Part shown: one piece after another, positions 9,838 to 20,397 of the stretch
Numbering within the stretch: position 1 is the first letter of the stretch
Layout of the letters: the number at the start of each line of letters is the position of its first letter
Assembly: GCF_040939455.1 (NCBI RefSeq)
Contig: NC_134119.1
Coordinates: 11,520,501 to 11,584,500, forward strand
Reading direction: 5' to 3'
Length of the DNA: 64,000 nucleotides
Source: Microcebus murinus
Lineage: Eukaryota > Chordata > Mammalia > Primates > Cheirogaleidae
Program-made: the position numbers and the translations under genes
Notes under the pieces: model-generated
The model's database searches: none
The model's input: the letters and a program-made list of their open reading frames with translations, nothing else
Told to the model about the DNA's origin: nothing

Positions 9838-9966
9838 CTCCGGACCAGGAGTCGGCGAGCTCTTTCTTAAAGGGCAAGATAGTAAATATTTAGGTTTGCA
9901 GTCCCAGAGGCAAAATTGAGGATATTATGTAGGTGCTTTTATAATCATTTAAAATGGAACCATTTA

Positions 9967-10313
<347 letters not shown>

Positions 10314-10344
10314 AAAATGGAACCATTTAAAAATGTGTTCTCAG

Positions 10345-10644
10345 TGCTGGGCACAGTGGCTCACGCCTGTAATCCTAGCACTCTGGGAGGCCGAGGTGGG
10401 AGGATCGCTTGAGCTCAGGAGTTCAAGACCAGCCTGAGCAAGAGTGAGATCCTGTCTCTACAAAAAATAGAAAAAATTAGCTGGGTGCAGTGGTGTGTGC
10501 CTGTAGTCCCAGCTACTCAGAAGACTGAGGCAGAAGGATCACTTGAACCCAGGAGTTTGAGGTTGCTGTGAGCTATGATGACACCACTGAACTCTACCCA
10601 GGGCAACAGAGCAAGACTCTGTCTCAAAAAAAAAAAAAAAAAAA
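10345..10644 (+). repeat. Alu dimer, older type
   Basis: No AT-rich middle; the right arm reads GAGCTATGATGACACCACTG. A perfect 10-bp TSD, GTGTTCTCAG, lies at 10335-10344 and 10645-10654. It sits only 15 bp after the TSD of the previous Alu, inside the same hAT element. Confidence 0.95.
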
Positions 10645-10733
10645 GTGTTCTCAGCTTGCAGGTTGTACAAGCAGGTGGCAGGTGGCAGGTTGCATTTGGC
10701 CTTCGAGCCATGGTTGGCCAGCCTGCTCTGGAC

Positions 10734-10953
10734 CAGAGGTTTTCAACTGGAGATGACTTTTGTTCTCCAGGGGACATCGGACATTGTCTGGAGACATTTT
10801 AGGTCATCCCTCCAGGGGGGACCCAGGGGACAGGGTTCTACTGGCATCTCTGGAGGCCAGAGATGCTGCTAAACATCGTACGGTGCACAGGACGGCCCGA
10901 ACAACAAAGCATCATCCAGCCCTAAATGTCGATGGGCCGAAGTTAAGAAATGA
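10734..10953 (+). mobile_element. hAT-type DNA transposon
   Basis: Begins CAGAGGTTTTCAACTGG, contains CATTGTCTGGAGACATTTTAGG, CCAGAGATGCTGCTAAACATC and GCACAGGACGGCCC, and ends near GAAGTTAAGAAATG. It starts on the very next base after the 8-bp duplication of the element at 9846-10725. Confidence 0.8.
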
Positions 10954-10954
10954 T

Positions 10955-11117
<163 letters not shown>

Positions 11118-11135
11118 ATGAGAAACTCTACTTTA

Positions 11136-11182
11136 TTTTTTTTTTTTTTTTTTTTTTACTAGCTACTACTGGCTCTGAGTAA
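11136..11182 (-). mobile_element. 47-bp poly(A)-tailed retroposed fragment of unknown source
   Basis: Minus-strand reading: TTACTCAGAGCCAGTAGTAG, CTAGT, then an A run. It is flanked by a perfect 16-bp duplication, GAGAAACTCTACTTTA, at 11120-11135 and 11183-11198. The tail and TSD show L1-driven insertion of a transcript cut to about 25 bases. Confidence 0.85.
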
Positions 11183-11214
11183 GAGAAACTCTACTTTAAA
11201 CCAAGCCGCTACCT

Positions 11215-11810
11215 TTTCTCACCTGGACTGTTGCAGTCACTCTCTCACTGGTCCCCTGCTTCCACACACCTGGTCACCTGCTTCCACACTCACCAGCTCC
11301 CCGAGGCCATTCTCCCTGCGGCAGCCAGAGGGATCCTGTGAGAACCCGTCAGATCGCGTCACCCCTCACTCTAAGCCCTCCAGTGGCTCCCACTTCCCTT
11401 GATGTAAAAGCCAAGTCCTTACAGTGGCCCATGACGCCCCTTAGGACCTGTCCCCGGTGGGATCTCATCTCCCGCCTCCTATAATCTACCTCTAAGGCCT
11501 CGCAGAGGCTGTTCCTGCTGTTATATCCATGACTTGCTCCCTCGCCTGCAAGTTTTTATTCAAATATCACCTTTTCAGAAAGTGACACCTCCCTGACCAT
11601 CCATTTCAAATGACAACTTCCACCCCCTGCACTCTTCTCTCCCTTTCCTGCCTTTTTCCACAGTAATTGTTAATACTGCCTCCCTCCCGGCCCACTTGAA
11701 TATATGCTCCATGAGGGCAGGGGTTTCTGTTCTGTTTGCTGAAGTACCCTAGCACCTGAATTAGCGCCTGGCACACAGTGGGTGCTTAATCCACACTTGC
11801 TAAGGAATGA
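11215..11810 (+). repeat. L2 LINE, long 3' part
   Basis: Runs in order from CTGGACTGTTGCAGTCACTC and CAGCCAGAGGGATCCTGTG through CCAGTGGCTCCCACTTCCC, AGTGACACCTCCCTGACC and GCTCCATGAGGGCAGGGG, to GCGCCTGGCACACAGTGGG. One of the longest L2 copies here. A weak MIR core may follow at 11830-11875. Confidence 0.88.
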
Positions 11811-11879
11811 AGTTAGTGGCACTTCTCTAAGCCTTGGTTTCCCCACGTGTAGAATTTAGCTCCTGATTCAGCTGTCTCA

Positions 11880-13424
11880 AGATGCTGAGCTAACAACAGG
11901 TTGTTTGCTCACTGTAGAGTGCTGTGCCCAGCTGAGGGGGTTTTAGCTTGGCATGGGTGAAGTTGAAGGGGGGCCCTGCTCAGAGCCACAGGACCCAGTG
12001 CCTTTTGCAGCCAGGGTGGAGGCTGCAGGCCAGGCCCTCCCCTACCCCGGGCCCCTCTGCCTGTGTCCTGCCCTGCTCCGTCCTACTGCCTTCTCACAAG
12101 ATCGATCTCGCCACCGCCATCCCTGTCCCGGGGCCTCCCGTGAGGCCTGGCCAGGCCGCCTTGTCTTTCCTCACCTTGTAACTTCATCTGCTCAGCCTGG
12201 TCCTCGAGCCGGCCGCGTCCTGCCTTCCCTCGGAGAGCAGCAGGCACAGCTGTGAGAGAGCCCGAAAGCCACGATTCTGAAGGTCTGCCCTCAGTGTCCC
12301 GCCGAGTCTGGGGTCCTGCAGGTGCAGAGGGTACGGCGTGCACGGTCAGCCCAGGTGTGCGAGCGGTGCCTTTTCTTCAAACACTGGATTCAATGGCCTG
12401 CGACGAGGGTGGCAAAAACTCATTCCCGGTTCCGTTCAGTCCTTCCCCTCTCTGCTGAGGCCTGGCCCTAAGCTGGGGAGGTTTAGGTGGTGATGAATTA
12501 ATACAATAAGGGGACGGCCGACGTGGGGACCCTCGCCTGCACCCCACTGCTGTGAGCGCCGTCTGCGAATAGCCTGCAGCTGCCCCCTCCTCACAGCTGC
12601 CCCCTCTCACACTTGCCCGTGGCCCGTGGGGTCACCTGCCTGGGGGATTGCGACCCTGGCAGCTCCCCGCCCCCAGGGCAGCCTGTGGCCGGCTGGCCAC
12701 TGCGAATCACGGTGGGACCAACTCTGCCGCAGTCCACACTCCAGAGCTCCCTGCAGGACCAGACCGGCCTGGCCTCCCTCCCGCTGCCCCTGTCTTCCAA
12801 AGGTACGTCCTCACAGAACCACGTGCCTAAGAGCCCCTGCCTCAGGCTCTGCTTCTAGGGACACCCTGACACAGTCACGCAGGGAGGTGAGCAGTGTGTT
12901 TAAAGATGCCATCCGTGTCCGAGTGCTACAGCGTGGCAGCCACGAGTGGCCCTCGGGCTGGGACAGTCTGCCCGCTCCCCAGCGCTTCCGTCCGCAAGGT
13001 AGGCTCCCGGTGGCCCTGTCCCCACACCCACAGACCCCAGGCCACTCTCCATTGTCCCTGCGGGCTGAAGAGTTTTGCTTCTGCTGCTGCTGGGAGGGGA
13101 CAGTGGCCGGAGTGGGCTGCAGCCCAGGCGTTTGCTCACGGAGGTTTCAGAGGCTGGCCGGCGCGCCTCCCGCCTCCCCCGCCAGGAACGCCGCCCCTGC
13201 CCGGCGCGGCTCCCGCGAGTCCGCCCGTTTCCTTTCAGCCGGCGCTTTCTGAGGTTTAGCTTGGCAGCCTTCCTCGCCGACCTTGGATGGCTTAATGAAG
13301 TCGGGAGAGGCTCCGTGCCAGCCCCCCATTAACGTGGCTTTGAGAGTGCCGCAGGGGCTCCCCGATCGTTTGGCCTGCTCGGGTCAGGAGGTGGAGAAGG
13401 TGAGCCAGGCCGGGGAGAAGATGG
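11880..13424. other. GC-rich, repeat-poor DNA
   Basis: No repeat family recognised except possible short L2-like bits near 12100. Contains a 208-codon plus frame (12626-13252) that I reject as coding for lack of any family signal. The CpG-dense patch at 13155-13290 is listed separately. Confidence 0.5.
13155..13290. promoter_or_regulatory. Short CpG-dense patch
   Basis: About 18 CpG dinucleotides fall in roughly 135 bp (CCGGCGCGCC, GCCCGGCGCGG, CCCGCGAGTCCGCCCG, GCCGGCGC). This is far above the surrounding density. It is shorter than a classical CpG island, and no TATA, splice or transcript evidence is visible. Confidence 0.45.
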
Positions 13425-13510
13425 TAGATTCAGTGGCGCTAAGACGCTGTGTGACCTTGGACAAGTCACACCCCTCTCCAGGTCTTGGGTCCCCCAGCTG
13501 TCAGGGGAGA
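13425..13510 (+). repeat. MIR SINE fragment
   Basis: GACGCTGTGTGACCTTGGACAAGTCACACC is the MIR head-to-core junction. Confidence 0.7.
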
Positions 13511-13539
13511 GCCCGGGCTGGGCGATTCCCACCAACTCC

Positions 13540-13645
13540 CGCTGGGAAAACATGGACTGAGTGCCAAGTGTGTGCCAGGCGCTCTTCTAGGCTCTGAGGA
13601 CACAGCGAACCAAACGACGTTTCCGCCTCGTGGAACAGAATATCC
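13540..13645 (-). repeat. L2 LINE 3' end, antisense
   Basis: GAGTGCCAAGTGTGTGCCAGGCGCTC then GAGGACACAGCGAACCAAACG is the reverse complement of the L2 tail. Confidence 0.7.
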
Positions 13646-13659
13646 CGAGTGGGGGAATA

Positions 13660-13765
13660 GAGAGAACATGAATTTAGAATCAGAGGACCTGGGTTTCTTG
13701 CCACTGACATTTCTGAGCCTCAGTTTCCTCTTCTGTAAGGTGAGGCTGTTCTGAGACAGTGCATG
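13660..13765 (+). repeat. MIR SINE fragment
   Basis: AATCAGAGGACCTGGGTTTC, then GAGCCTCAGTTTCCTCTTCTGTAAGGTGAGG. Confidence 0.7.
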
Positions 13766-13874
13766 TGGACGTTCCTGGCGGTAGCCACGTGCAACGCCAG
13801 CACCTGGTGGGTTCCGGGGCACGGACATGGTAACTCCCGTGATCCTCTGTGACTGATCACTGCAGTGATGGCAA

Positions 13875-14095
13875 GCGAAGCTCTAGAGCCAGGCTAGGTC
13901 CGAATCCCAGCTCTGCCACTTCCTGACTGTGCGACCTTGTGCCTCAGGTCCCTTACCTGTAAGAGGGGTAATAACTAGACCTGGATTGTAGGGTTGCCGG
14001 GGCTCAGGGAGAGAGTGGGTGAGGACTTGTACAGCCCTCAGGACAGGGCCTACCGCATAGTAAGCGCTCGATACAGGGGAGTTATTATGAGTTAT
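13875..14095 (+). repeat. MIR SINE, near full length
   Basis: Head AGAGCCAGGCTAGGTCCGAATCCCAGCTCTGCC, then GCGACCTTGTGCCTCAGG, TAAGAGGGGTAATAACTAG, and tail CATAGTAAGCGCTCGATAC ending GTTATTATGA. Confidence 0.88.
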
Positions 14096-14099
14096 ATGT

Positions 14100-14185
14100 T
14101 GTTATTCATTCCATTTTACAGAGGAGGAAACTGAGATTTTAAGTACTTGCCTTAGGTCACCCAGCGAGGGGGGCTGAGGGAGGTG
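14100..14185 (-). repeat. MIR SINE fragment, antisense
   Basis: CATTTTACAGAGGAGGAAACTGAG and CTTGCCTTAGGTCACCCAGC. It abuts the sense MIR before it, forming an inverted pair. Confidence 0.75.
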
Positions 14186-14389
14186 TGCGAGGAGCCTCCC
14201 CGTGGTGTGGACCCAGGGGCTCCCCCGCCTCATCACCTGGACCTGGAGAGGCTACGCTGAGATGCGAGCCAAGGCGAGGGATTTATCGCTCAGAAGTGCC
14301 CGTTTCTGAGTGTGTCTGAGCTCCATGCGCGTGTGTGGCCGTGCGTGCTCGTTTGCGCGTCCAATGATAGTGTGCATGATAGTTGTCAT

Positions 14390-14645
14390 CAAGGAGAACA
14401 CACTGCATGATTCCGTTTTGAGGTTCAAGACCAGGCAAAACTCAGCTATAGTGAGAGAAATCAGAACAGTGGTTGCCTTTGGGGACATTGACTGGAAGGG
14501 GATCTGTGGGGACCTTCTGGATGAGGGAAACGTGCCGTGCCTTAATTGGGTGGCGCTTTCACAGATGCATCCGTTTATCGAAAGGCATTGCAATGAAAAC
14601 GTGTGCATTTTATTATGTGAAAATTACACCTCAATAAATAAAAGA
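14390..14645 (+). repeat. Old L1 LINE 3' end
   Basis: GCATGATTCCGTTTTGAGGTTCAAG, CAGAACAGTGGTTGCCTTTGGGG, and ATTACACCTCAATAAATAAA are the terminal part of an old L1. Upstream, 14300-14390 may belong to it but is unclear. Confidence 0.8.
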
Positions 14646-14649
14646 GCAC

Positions 14650-14770
14650 TGGGAAAATAATAAGGGATCTCATTTACTGAGGGGCAGTTAACCTCGTGCC
14701 ACTGTTCATGGCGCCTTACAGGTGTTCTGTCATTCAATCCTCACAGCAGCCCCAGGTGGCATGCTGTGTG
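14650..14770 (-). repeat. MIR SINE fragment, antisense
   Basis: GGCGCCTTACAGGTGTTCTGTCATTCAATCCTCACAGCAGCC is the antisense MIR 3' half. Confidence 0.65.
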
Positions 14771-15400
14771 CAGAAGCATGTACTCGATCCCATGTGTATA
14801 TGTCCGGGGCTGTTCGGAGCAGGCGTGTAAGTGGTTCACCGAGCGCACATGCACACATGACGCTGATCCAGTCCCATACTTGGGGGCCACAGCGGGCATG
14901 TAGCAGGGCGCACGTGTCCACGGATTTGTCCACGGGAGTAGACTTCTGCGGGCATCTGTGTGCTTTGCCCGGGGGCTTTGATGAACCGTGCGTGCTTCAC
15001 ACACCGTGCTACTGGCAGCACGATGCTCACAGCAGGCACGCAGGGGCCCTGGTCTGTGTAGACGGATCAAGCACTGTCATCCCACAGTAATGGCAGGGGA
15101 TCGACAGCCAGCTGCCTGTGCCAGCCAGGGAGGGGTGGGGATGCAGTGGGCACCGGGCAATTAGCATCTCTAAAGGGCGTCTGGGCTGAATGGCGGCTAA
15201 TTTGCAGACAGAGCCCCGCCAGCCCAACGCAGCGGTTGCCTCTCGGGAGTGATGGCCTCTCCGAGGATTTGTGAGTTGCTGCTGTTGGCTCCGGGATTTG
15301 CCCTGGGAGGAGCTCACCCTCTAAGGAGAAGTAGCTCTCGTGAAGGGTGATGAGCCCGCCGGCCCACAGCAGCCCTGCCTCTGTCCTCTCCGCCTGCTAT
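14771..15400. other. Unassigned DNA
   Basis: No repeat or exon recognised. Confidence 0.5.
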
Positions 15401-15404
15401 AAGG

Positions 15405-15525
15405 ACAGGTGGCATTGTGAGTTGGTGGGGACATGGAGGCCCAGAGACAGTGAGCAACTTGTTCAGGGTCAAACAGCCGGTCGGCCACCAGCCAGGAACT
15501 GAGATTGGGCTTCCGGACTTGCAGG
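15405..15525 (-). repeat. MIR SINE fragment, antisense
   Basis: GGCCCAGAGACAGTGAGCAACTTGTTCAGGGTCAAACAGCC and CAGGAACTGAGATTGGGC. Confidence 0.65.
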
Positions 15526-15864
15526 CACTACGTGGCCCCCACGCCACCCCTCACTCCCATGCAGCTCTCGTGTGTTTTTGCCGTTTCTTTTCACCAAAGG
15601 TATTATTATTGTTTTCTTAGTATTTTCCCCTTAAACATCTCCCTTTTTAAATGTAAATGTTTATTTTTCAAAAGGAACTCGTCATTAATGAAAAACTAGT
15701 ATCTGATTCCTGCAAAGTGAAGACCAACCCTTCCTGCCTCCGCTTGCCTGGGACCGAGGAGGTTCCCTGGACACGGAACTTTCAGTGTTTGAAATCACGA
15801 TGGTCCTGGCAAACCGGGTTGAGTTGGTCACCCTAACTGAAGACAAGCTTAAGAATTAATAACC
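15526..15864. other. Unassigned DNA with AT-rich stretch
   Basis: 15590-15700 is AT-rich (TATTATTATTG, TAAATGTAAATGTTTATTTTTC). No family recognised. Confidence 0.45.
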
Positions 15865-16150
15865 ATGAAACAAACTAGCTTATTAAACTCCGACTATCCA
15901 CCGTGGCCCACCAAAGACTCTGAGCCAGGAGCCTGTCCTCCACCTGAGCTAAGCGGGAGGATTGGGAGCACCTGTCTCCAGGTAGTCCCAGCGCAAGTCC
16001 CAGGATTCACTCTGATTGGCTTGATTTGGGTCACATGCCCAAACGGAGCCAATCATTTTTGCCAGGGGAATGAATAGTTCTGATTGGCCCGGACTGGAGC
16101 CAGAAGTGGGCTTCCCCTGGCAGGCGTGAACCAGCAGTGACCCCTCTGCC
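15865..16150 (+). repeat. Old dispersed repeat, family A (3' half)
   Basis: GTCCCAGGATTCACTCTGATTGGC, GGGTCACATGCCC, GAGCCAATCA and TTCTGATTGGCCCGG. Three CCAAT/ATTGG motifs fall within 80 bp. Same strand as the other family A copies. Confidence 0.65.
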
Positions 16151-16204
16151 CTTGCAGGAAAAGTCTCCTCTTGCTGTCCCAGTCCTTGGCTCCCAGAGCA
16201 CCCC

Positions 16205-16315
16205 CTGCTCCCTGTGTCCCTTCCCCACTCTGACCCTCAGTCTTCTCATCTATGAAATGGAGTGTCGAGCTGAATGTCCTCAAAGCATCTTCCAGGCTTA
16301 GATATTACGTGATTG
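16205..16315 (+). repeat. MIR SINE fragment
   Basis: CCCTCAGTCTTCTCATCTATGAAATGGAG is the MIR core. Confidence 0.6.
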
Positions 16316-16424
16316 GTCTTCCCCGGAACAGTGATTATTGGAGTTTGGTGGTGGCTGTTACTGTTTTCTCCCTCCGACCTGCCCAAAGGAAGATGAGGAA
16401 TGGGAAGTCATACCACATGATGAA

Positions 16425-16600
16425 AAGAGCATAAGCCATTGCAGGTTCCAATCCAGCACTGACACTTTCTGGCTCTGTGATTTGGGACAAGTCACCTCAC
16501 TCTCTGAGACTCAGTTTCCTCATCTCTAAAACAGGAAGAAAAATACTTTCTATTCAGAAGGGTCGCAACAAGGATTAAAACTGGCAAAAAGTCTTTAGTA
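16425..16600 (+). repeat. MIR SINE
   Basis: GGTTCCAATCCAGCACTGACAC, GATTTGGGACAAGTCACCTCAC, CTCAGTTTCCTCATCTCTAAAACAGG and AACAAGGATTAAA: head to 3' side. Confidence 0.85.
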
Positions 16601-16624
16601 GAGTGTCGGGGTGTATTCTGGTCT

Positions 16625-17040
16625 GTTGGGGTGTATTTGGGTGCAAGGAACAGAAAGCGAAATCAAACAGGCACGCACGATAAAGGGCCTCTGTTGTATG
16701 GTGTCGCTGAGATGTCCAGACAAGGCTTGATTCTTAGTGGGGGCAGGGGTCGCAATGTCATCGCAATGTCCAGGATTTACCCTGCTTTGTCCTCCTCTGT
16801 GAGTCGGTTTTGGTCTTGGGTTGGTCCTCTCATGGGAGCCCCAAAGGCTGCAGCACCTCCGGGCATCACGCCTGCACACCGTGTCATCCCAAAGAACAGA
16901 GAGCTCCCAGCATTCCCAGCCAAAGCCTCAGAAGTCGGCACACTGGCCTCGCTTAAGTCACGTGCCCTGCTCTGAGCAAGCCCTGTGGCCGGGCTGGGGG
17001 AGATGCCATGTGCCGATTGGCTTATCCCTGGGGAGGGGGC
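16625..17040 (+). repeat. Old dispersed repeat, diverged family A-like copy
   Basis: GGAACAGAAAGCGAAATCAAACAGG near the start and AGATGCCATGTGCCGATTGGC near the end have the family A order. The middle is diverged and the assignment is tentative. Confidence 0.4.
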
Positions 17041-17082
17041 GGGGGCGGCTTCCTCAGAACCACAGGCATCCCCTGCAGGCCA

Positions 17083-17102
17083 GGGAGGGGTGGGGAGGAG
17101 GG
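17083..17102 (+). other. G-quadruplex-type motif
   Basis: GGGAGGGGTGGGGAGGAGGG has four runs of three or more G with loops of one to four bases. A second G-rich run, GGGGAGGGGGCGGGGGCGG, lies at 17030-17048. Motif seen; folding is inferred. Confidence 0.6.
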
Positions 17103-17364
17103 CGTGTGCAGGGGTGATGCAGTCAGGGGTTGGAGATCACCAGGGACTCTGGCGCCGATGCTCTGCAAGGGCTGTCTAGGAGGCCTCCTCCTGTCCTGAA
17201 CTATCATTTCACACAAGGGGACACTGCAGCGGAGAGAGGCGGGGCTGATTCCAGGTGGGTATCACCCAGGAAATGCAGCCGAGATCTGCCTTTGGCTGGG
17301 TTGCTGTAAGAACCCAGTGAGATAATAGTAACGTCTCGAGAAGGAAGGAAAGAGAGGAGGAAGG

Positions 17365-17580
17365 ACTAACACGTACCGTACACCTACTAGGGGCTAGATT
17401 TTCTATATCCATCATGTCATCCAGTCCTGTGGACACCCTGGGAAGTGGGCTCTGTAGCTGTTCCCATTTTACAGATGGGAAATGCAAGGCTGAGAGGGTC
17501 CAGGTGACTTACCCAGGGTCACACGCTCGGAAGTGGTGCAGCAGGGGTGCCAGGCTGGCTCTGTTAGGATTCCGATCAGA
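17365..17580 (-). repeat. MIR SINE, near full length, antisense
   Basis: CCATTTTACAGATGGGAAATGC, CTTACCCAGGGTCACACGC, preceded by TCATGTCATCCAGTCCTGTGG. Confidence 0.8.
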
Positions 17581-17599
17581 GGCACACCTGCATTGAGCG

Positions 17600-18584
17600 A
17601 GCTACCCTGGCCACCATCTCTTACCCGAGGGGTCAGTGGGTCTGCCCACAGGAGGGGATGTGCCCGTAGGAGATCCTTCCTGGACACCAGAAGTGCCCTA
17701 TTTTTCAAGTCACCTTTGCCAGCGGAGCCTCTGTGACCCCTTTCCTGCTCTTTCTTTCTGTCACCCCTCCCCCACCCTGGCAGTCTCACTCTGGGAGCCT
17801 CGAACCTTCCAGGTTCCTGGTACTAGCCCTGGCACTGACCAGGAGGTTTTTTCTGAGACACCCAGGCCTTTGTCTCCCTGGGCCCCAGGGCTCAGTCCCA
17901 CCCCCGGCCACCCCCTCGCAGGCCCCTCCCCAGCGCTGGTTTGGTGCCAGTGTTTGGGTTGCTACAGCCCTGGCCAGGCTCGAAAAAGGAATTATTTCTG
18001 TCTCCCGCATAGTTCTCAGCCCATTCCCAAAATGGGAAGTGGCCTGGGAGGGCCTTCCAACCCCCACTCCAGGGCGGGGTGGGGTGGGGAGGAGAACTAG
18101 GCAGAGCTGAAGCATGCGTACATGCATACACGCACACACACGCGTGTGCACAGACGTACACACGTACCCCTAGGCCCCTTCTCTAGGCATGTGGCCCATA
18201 CGGGGAGGCCAGGCACTTCAGAGGGTGAAGGGGATGGCTCCTGGGTGACATGGGCCTGGGGAGGATAACAAGCTCGGGGCAGGTGTGTGGACATTGTCCC
18301 ACAGCTAAAAGGGGACACTCAAATCCTGGCTCCCACCCAGAATGCTTTGCTCTTGTCTGCTGAGGCTGGTCCTCCTCCTTCCCCTTCCGGGAAGCTTTCC
18401 CTGACTGCTGAGGGGCTGTGGCTTGAGAAGGGTGTCAAGGCCCCCGGTTATTCTGTGAGCTCAGGGCCACCTGCCCCATTTCCTAACATCCCTCCTGGTG
18501 TCCAGGTCCCAGCACTGCCCAGCCTGGGTGTCTGTTGTGACAAACAGCTGCGTCACTGGCCAGGGGGCAGCTTGGGTTCGACTG
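17600..18584. other. Unassigned GC-rich DNA with a CA-type tract
   Basis: A CA/CG dinucleotide-like tract lies at 18117-18165 (CATACACGCACACACACGCG). Otherwise nothing recognised. Two overlapping plus frames of 125-154 codons have no family signal. Confidence 0.5.
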
Positions 18585-19390
18585 ACACTGTCTGACTGTA
18601 TGACTTGTCCACCACGAGGCTGAGTGTCTGACTGATTAGATGGTTGACCAACTGGATGAATGGTTGTCTGTCCGTCCGTCCGACTGAATGGGTGGTTGAC
18701 CTCCTGGCTGGCTGTCTGCATGTCTGACTGCATGCTGGCGTCTGACCAAGTGGCTCCCTGTCTGACCACACCGTCAGAGCTCTGAGCACATGGAGGACTG
18801 ACTGACTGTCTGTCTGTCTGCCTGGCTGTTGCACTTAACTAATTGTATGCAAAGCAAATTGTCTTTCTATCCATTTCCTTGTATGAATGCCTTTCTCAGT
18901 GTCTGAATGACTGAGTGTCTGCCTGCCTGGGTGTCTGTCTGTCTGTCTGGGTGTCTCACCAAATGTGATGACTGTCAGCCTATCTCCATGTCTGTCTGAC
19001 GAGCTGACAGTCTGTCTGTCTCCCAGAGTGTTTGGCTGGCTGTAATTAGATGAGCGACTAAACCTAGCTGTCCTTCTGTCTGACTGACTGTCTAGCTGTC
19101 TCTGTAGCTGACCGGCAAGATGGCTGACAGACAGCCTACTTGTCTCTGTCCGTCTGCTGGGTGTCTGTTGTATCTGAGTAATAGATGATGACAAAAGGCC
19201 TGGGGTCTGTCCATCTCCTCTCTGACTGACTGACCATCAGTCTGTCACGTTGTCTGACCACGGGCCTGGTCAAATGGCTGAGCGGCTGACTGACCGTGTG
19301 CCTGTCTCTGTGTCTGACTGACAAGATGGCCGACAGGCCGACGTGCTGTTTCCCACCCTCATGTCTGACTGACTGGCTCCCTGGATCCTT
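18585..19390 (+). repeat. 800-bp decayed CTGT/CTGA tetranucleotide field
   Basis: Dense CTGT, CTGA and CCGT words almost throughout (for example GACTGACTGACTGTCTGTC at about 18795, GTCTGTCTGTCTGTCTGGG at about 18932). A longer echo also exists: GGCAAGATGGCTGACAG near 19110 and GACAAGATGGCCGACAG near 19319, about 208 bp apart. Minus-strand frames here encode S/Q/T/D/R-rich low-complexity peptides created by the repeat. Confidence 0.85.
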
Positions 19391-20397
19391 GACTCTCTCA
19401 TCACTAGGACGCAGCTCCAGCTGCCCTCGGGGGTCGGCAGGGTGTGAATGGCGCACATCTGGAACACTCCACCCAGCCTCAGCCACTACACCTCTGTCCC
19501 CGCCCAGGGCCCCCTGGCCCAGAGACGCCCAACCCTCTCCCTCCCAGAGCAGGAAAATGTGCACACCCGCTCAATTGTTTGCACTCCCTGGGATGTGGAG
19601 CGGTGAGCCCTGCGTTCCTCCTCCCATCCCCCACCACTATTGTCAGGGCTCTAAAGGGGGAAGCCTCATTCCTTGAGGTGGCCACAAGGACACTCACCCA
19701 GTGCGTGAGGCCCCACCCAGGCCCAGCCGTCCTTGGAAACACCTTGGGACGCCACTTCAAAATCTCCACCCCTTTGTTGCTCAGACGCTGGGGCAGATTC
19801 CTAGGACAGGGGCAGATCTGAGGGGCAGCTGGCTGCCTAGAGGACGGGGGACTGGCTCCCTTGTCAGCGTCCACACACCCCAAAAGCTCACAGCCCCCCA
19901 GGAGGAAGCTGAGCAAAGGAAGAGTGAGTGAGCTTTACTGGGAGTGCGAGCCCGGTCCTTCCCTGCTGGCCACGCTTCCTCCTGATGACAGAGTCTGCCC
20001 GGCTGTGGGGCACGCTGCTGACTGACCTCCCTTCCTTAAAGACAGGCTCTGCCAAGGAATTTTTTATTTCTAGAGAAATCTGTGCGTGAATGGGGGAGAA
20101 AGAGGGGCTGGGAGAAATAGGAGGAGTTGAGGAGCCTCTGGGTGGAAAGGGGTCTCCCAAGAATTTAGCTCTGTGTAAATCATGCCTTCCCTGTCTTTCC
20201 AAGGGCTCCCTAGGTGCCCCAGATTGGTCCTGGGGGTGGTGGGCTGGGCGACCGCTGCACAGGCCAGTCAAATGACTGATCCAAGCTCTGGGGTGAGGAG
20301 GGAAGAGGGCATTCTGGGAGTTCTCTGGACCCCTGGACAGTAGACGGCAGCATGTGGAGATGGCTGGGCGTCTGAGGCCAGGATGGAGCCCAATGTA
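19391..20397. other. Unassigned DNA
   Basis: No repeat, RNA or exon recognised. Confidence 0.5.

Noticed and set aside
12626..13252. 208-codon plus-strand frame near the CpG patch
   Set aside because: Several overlapping frames on both strands are open here as well, and none resembles a known protein.
13875..14095. tRNA gene (B-box-like text GGTCCGAATCCC)
   Set aside because: It belongs to the tRNA-derived head of a MIR; no cloverleaf can be formed.
18461..19564. Ser/Gln/Thr/Asp-rich minus-strand frames as a repeat protein
   Set aside because: The composition is produced directly by the CTGT/CTGA repeat and appears in more than one frame.
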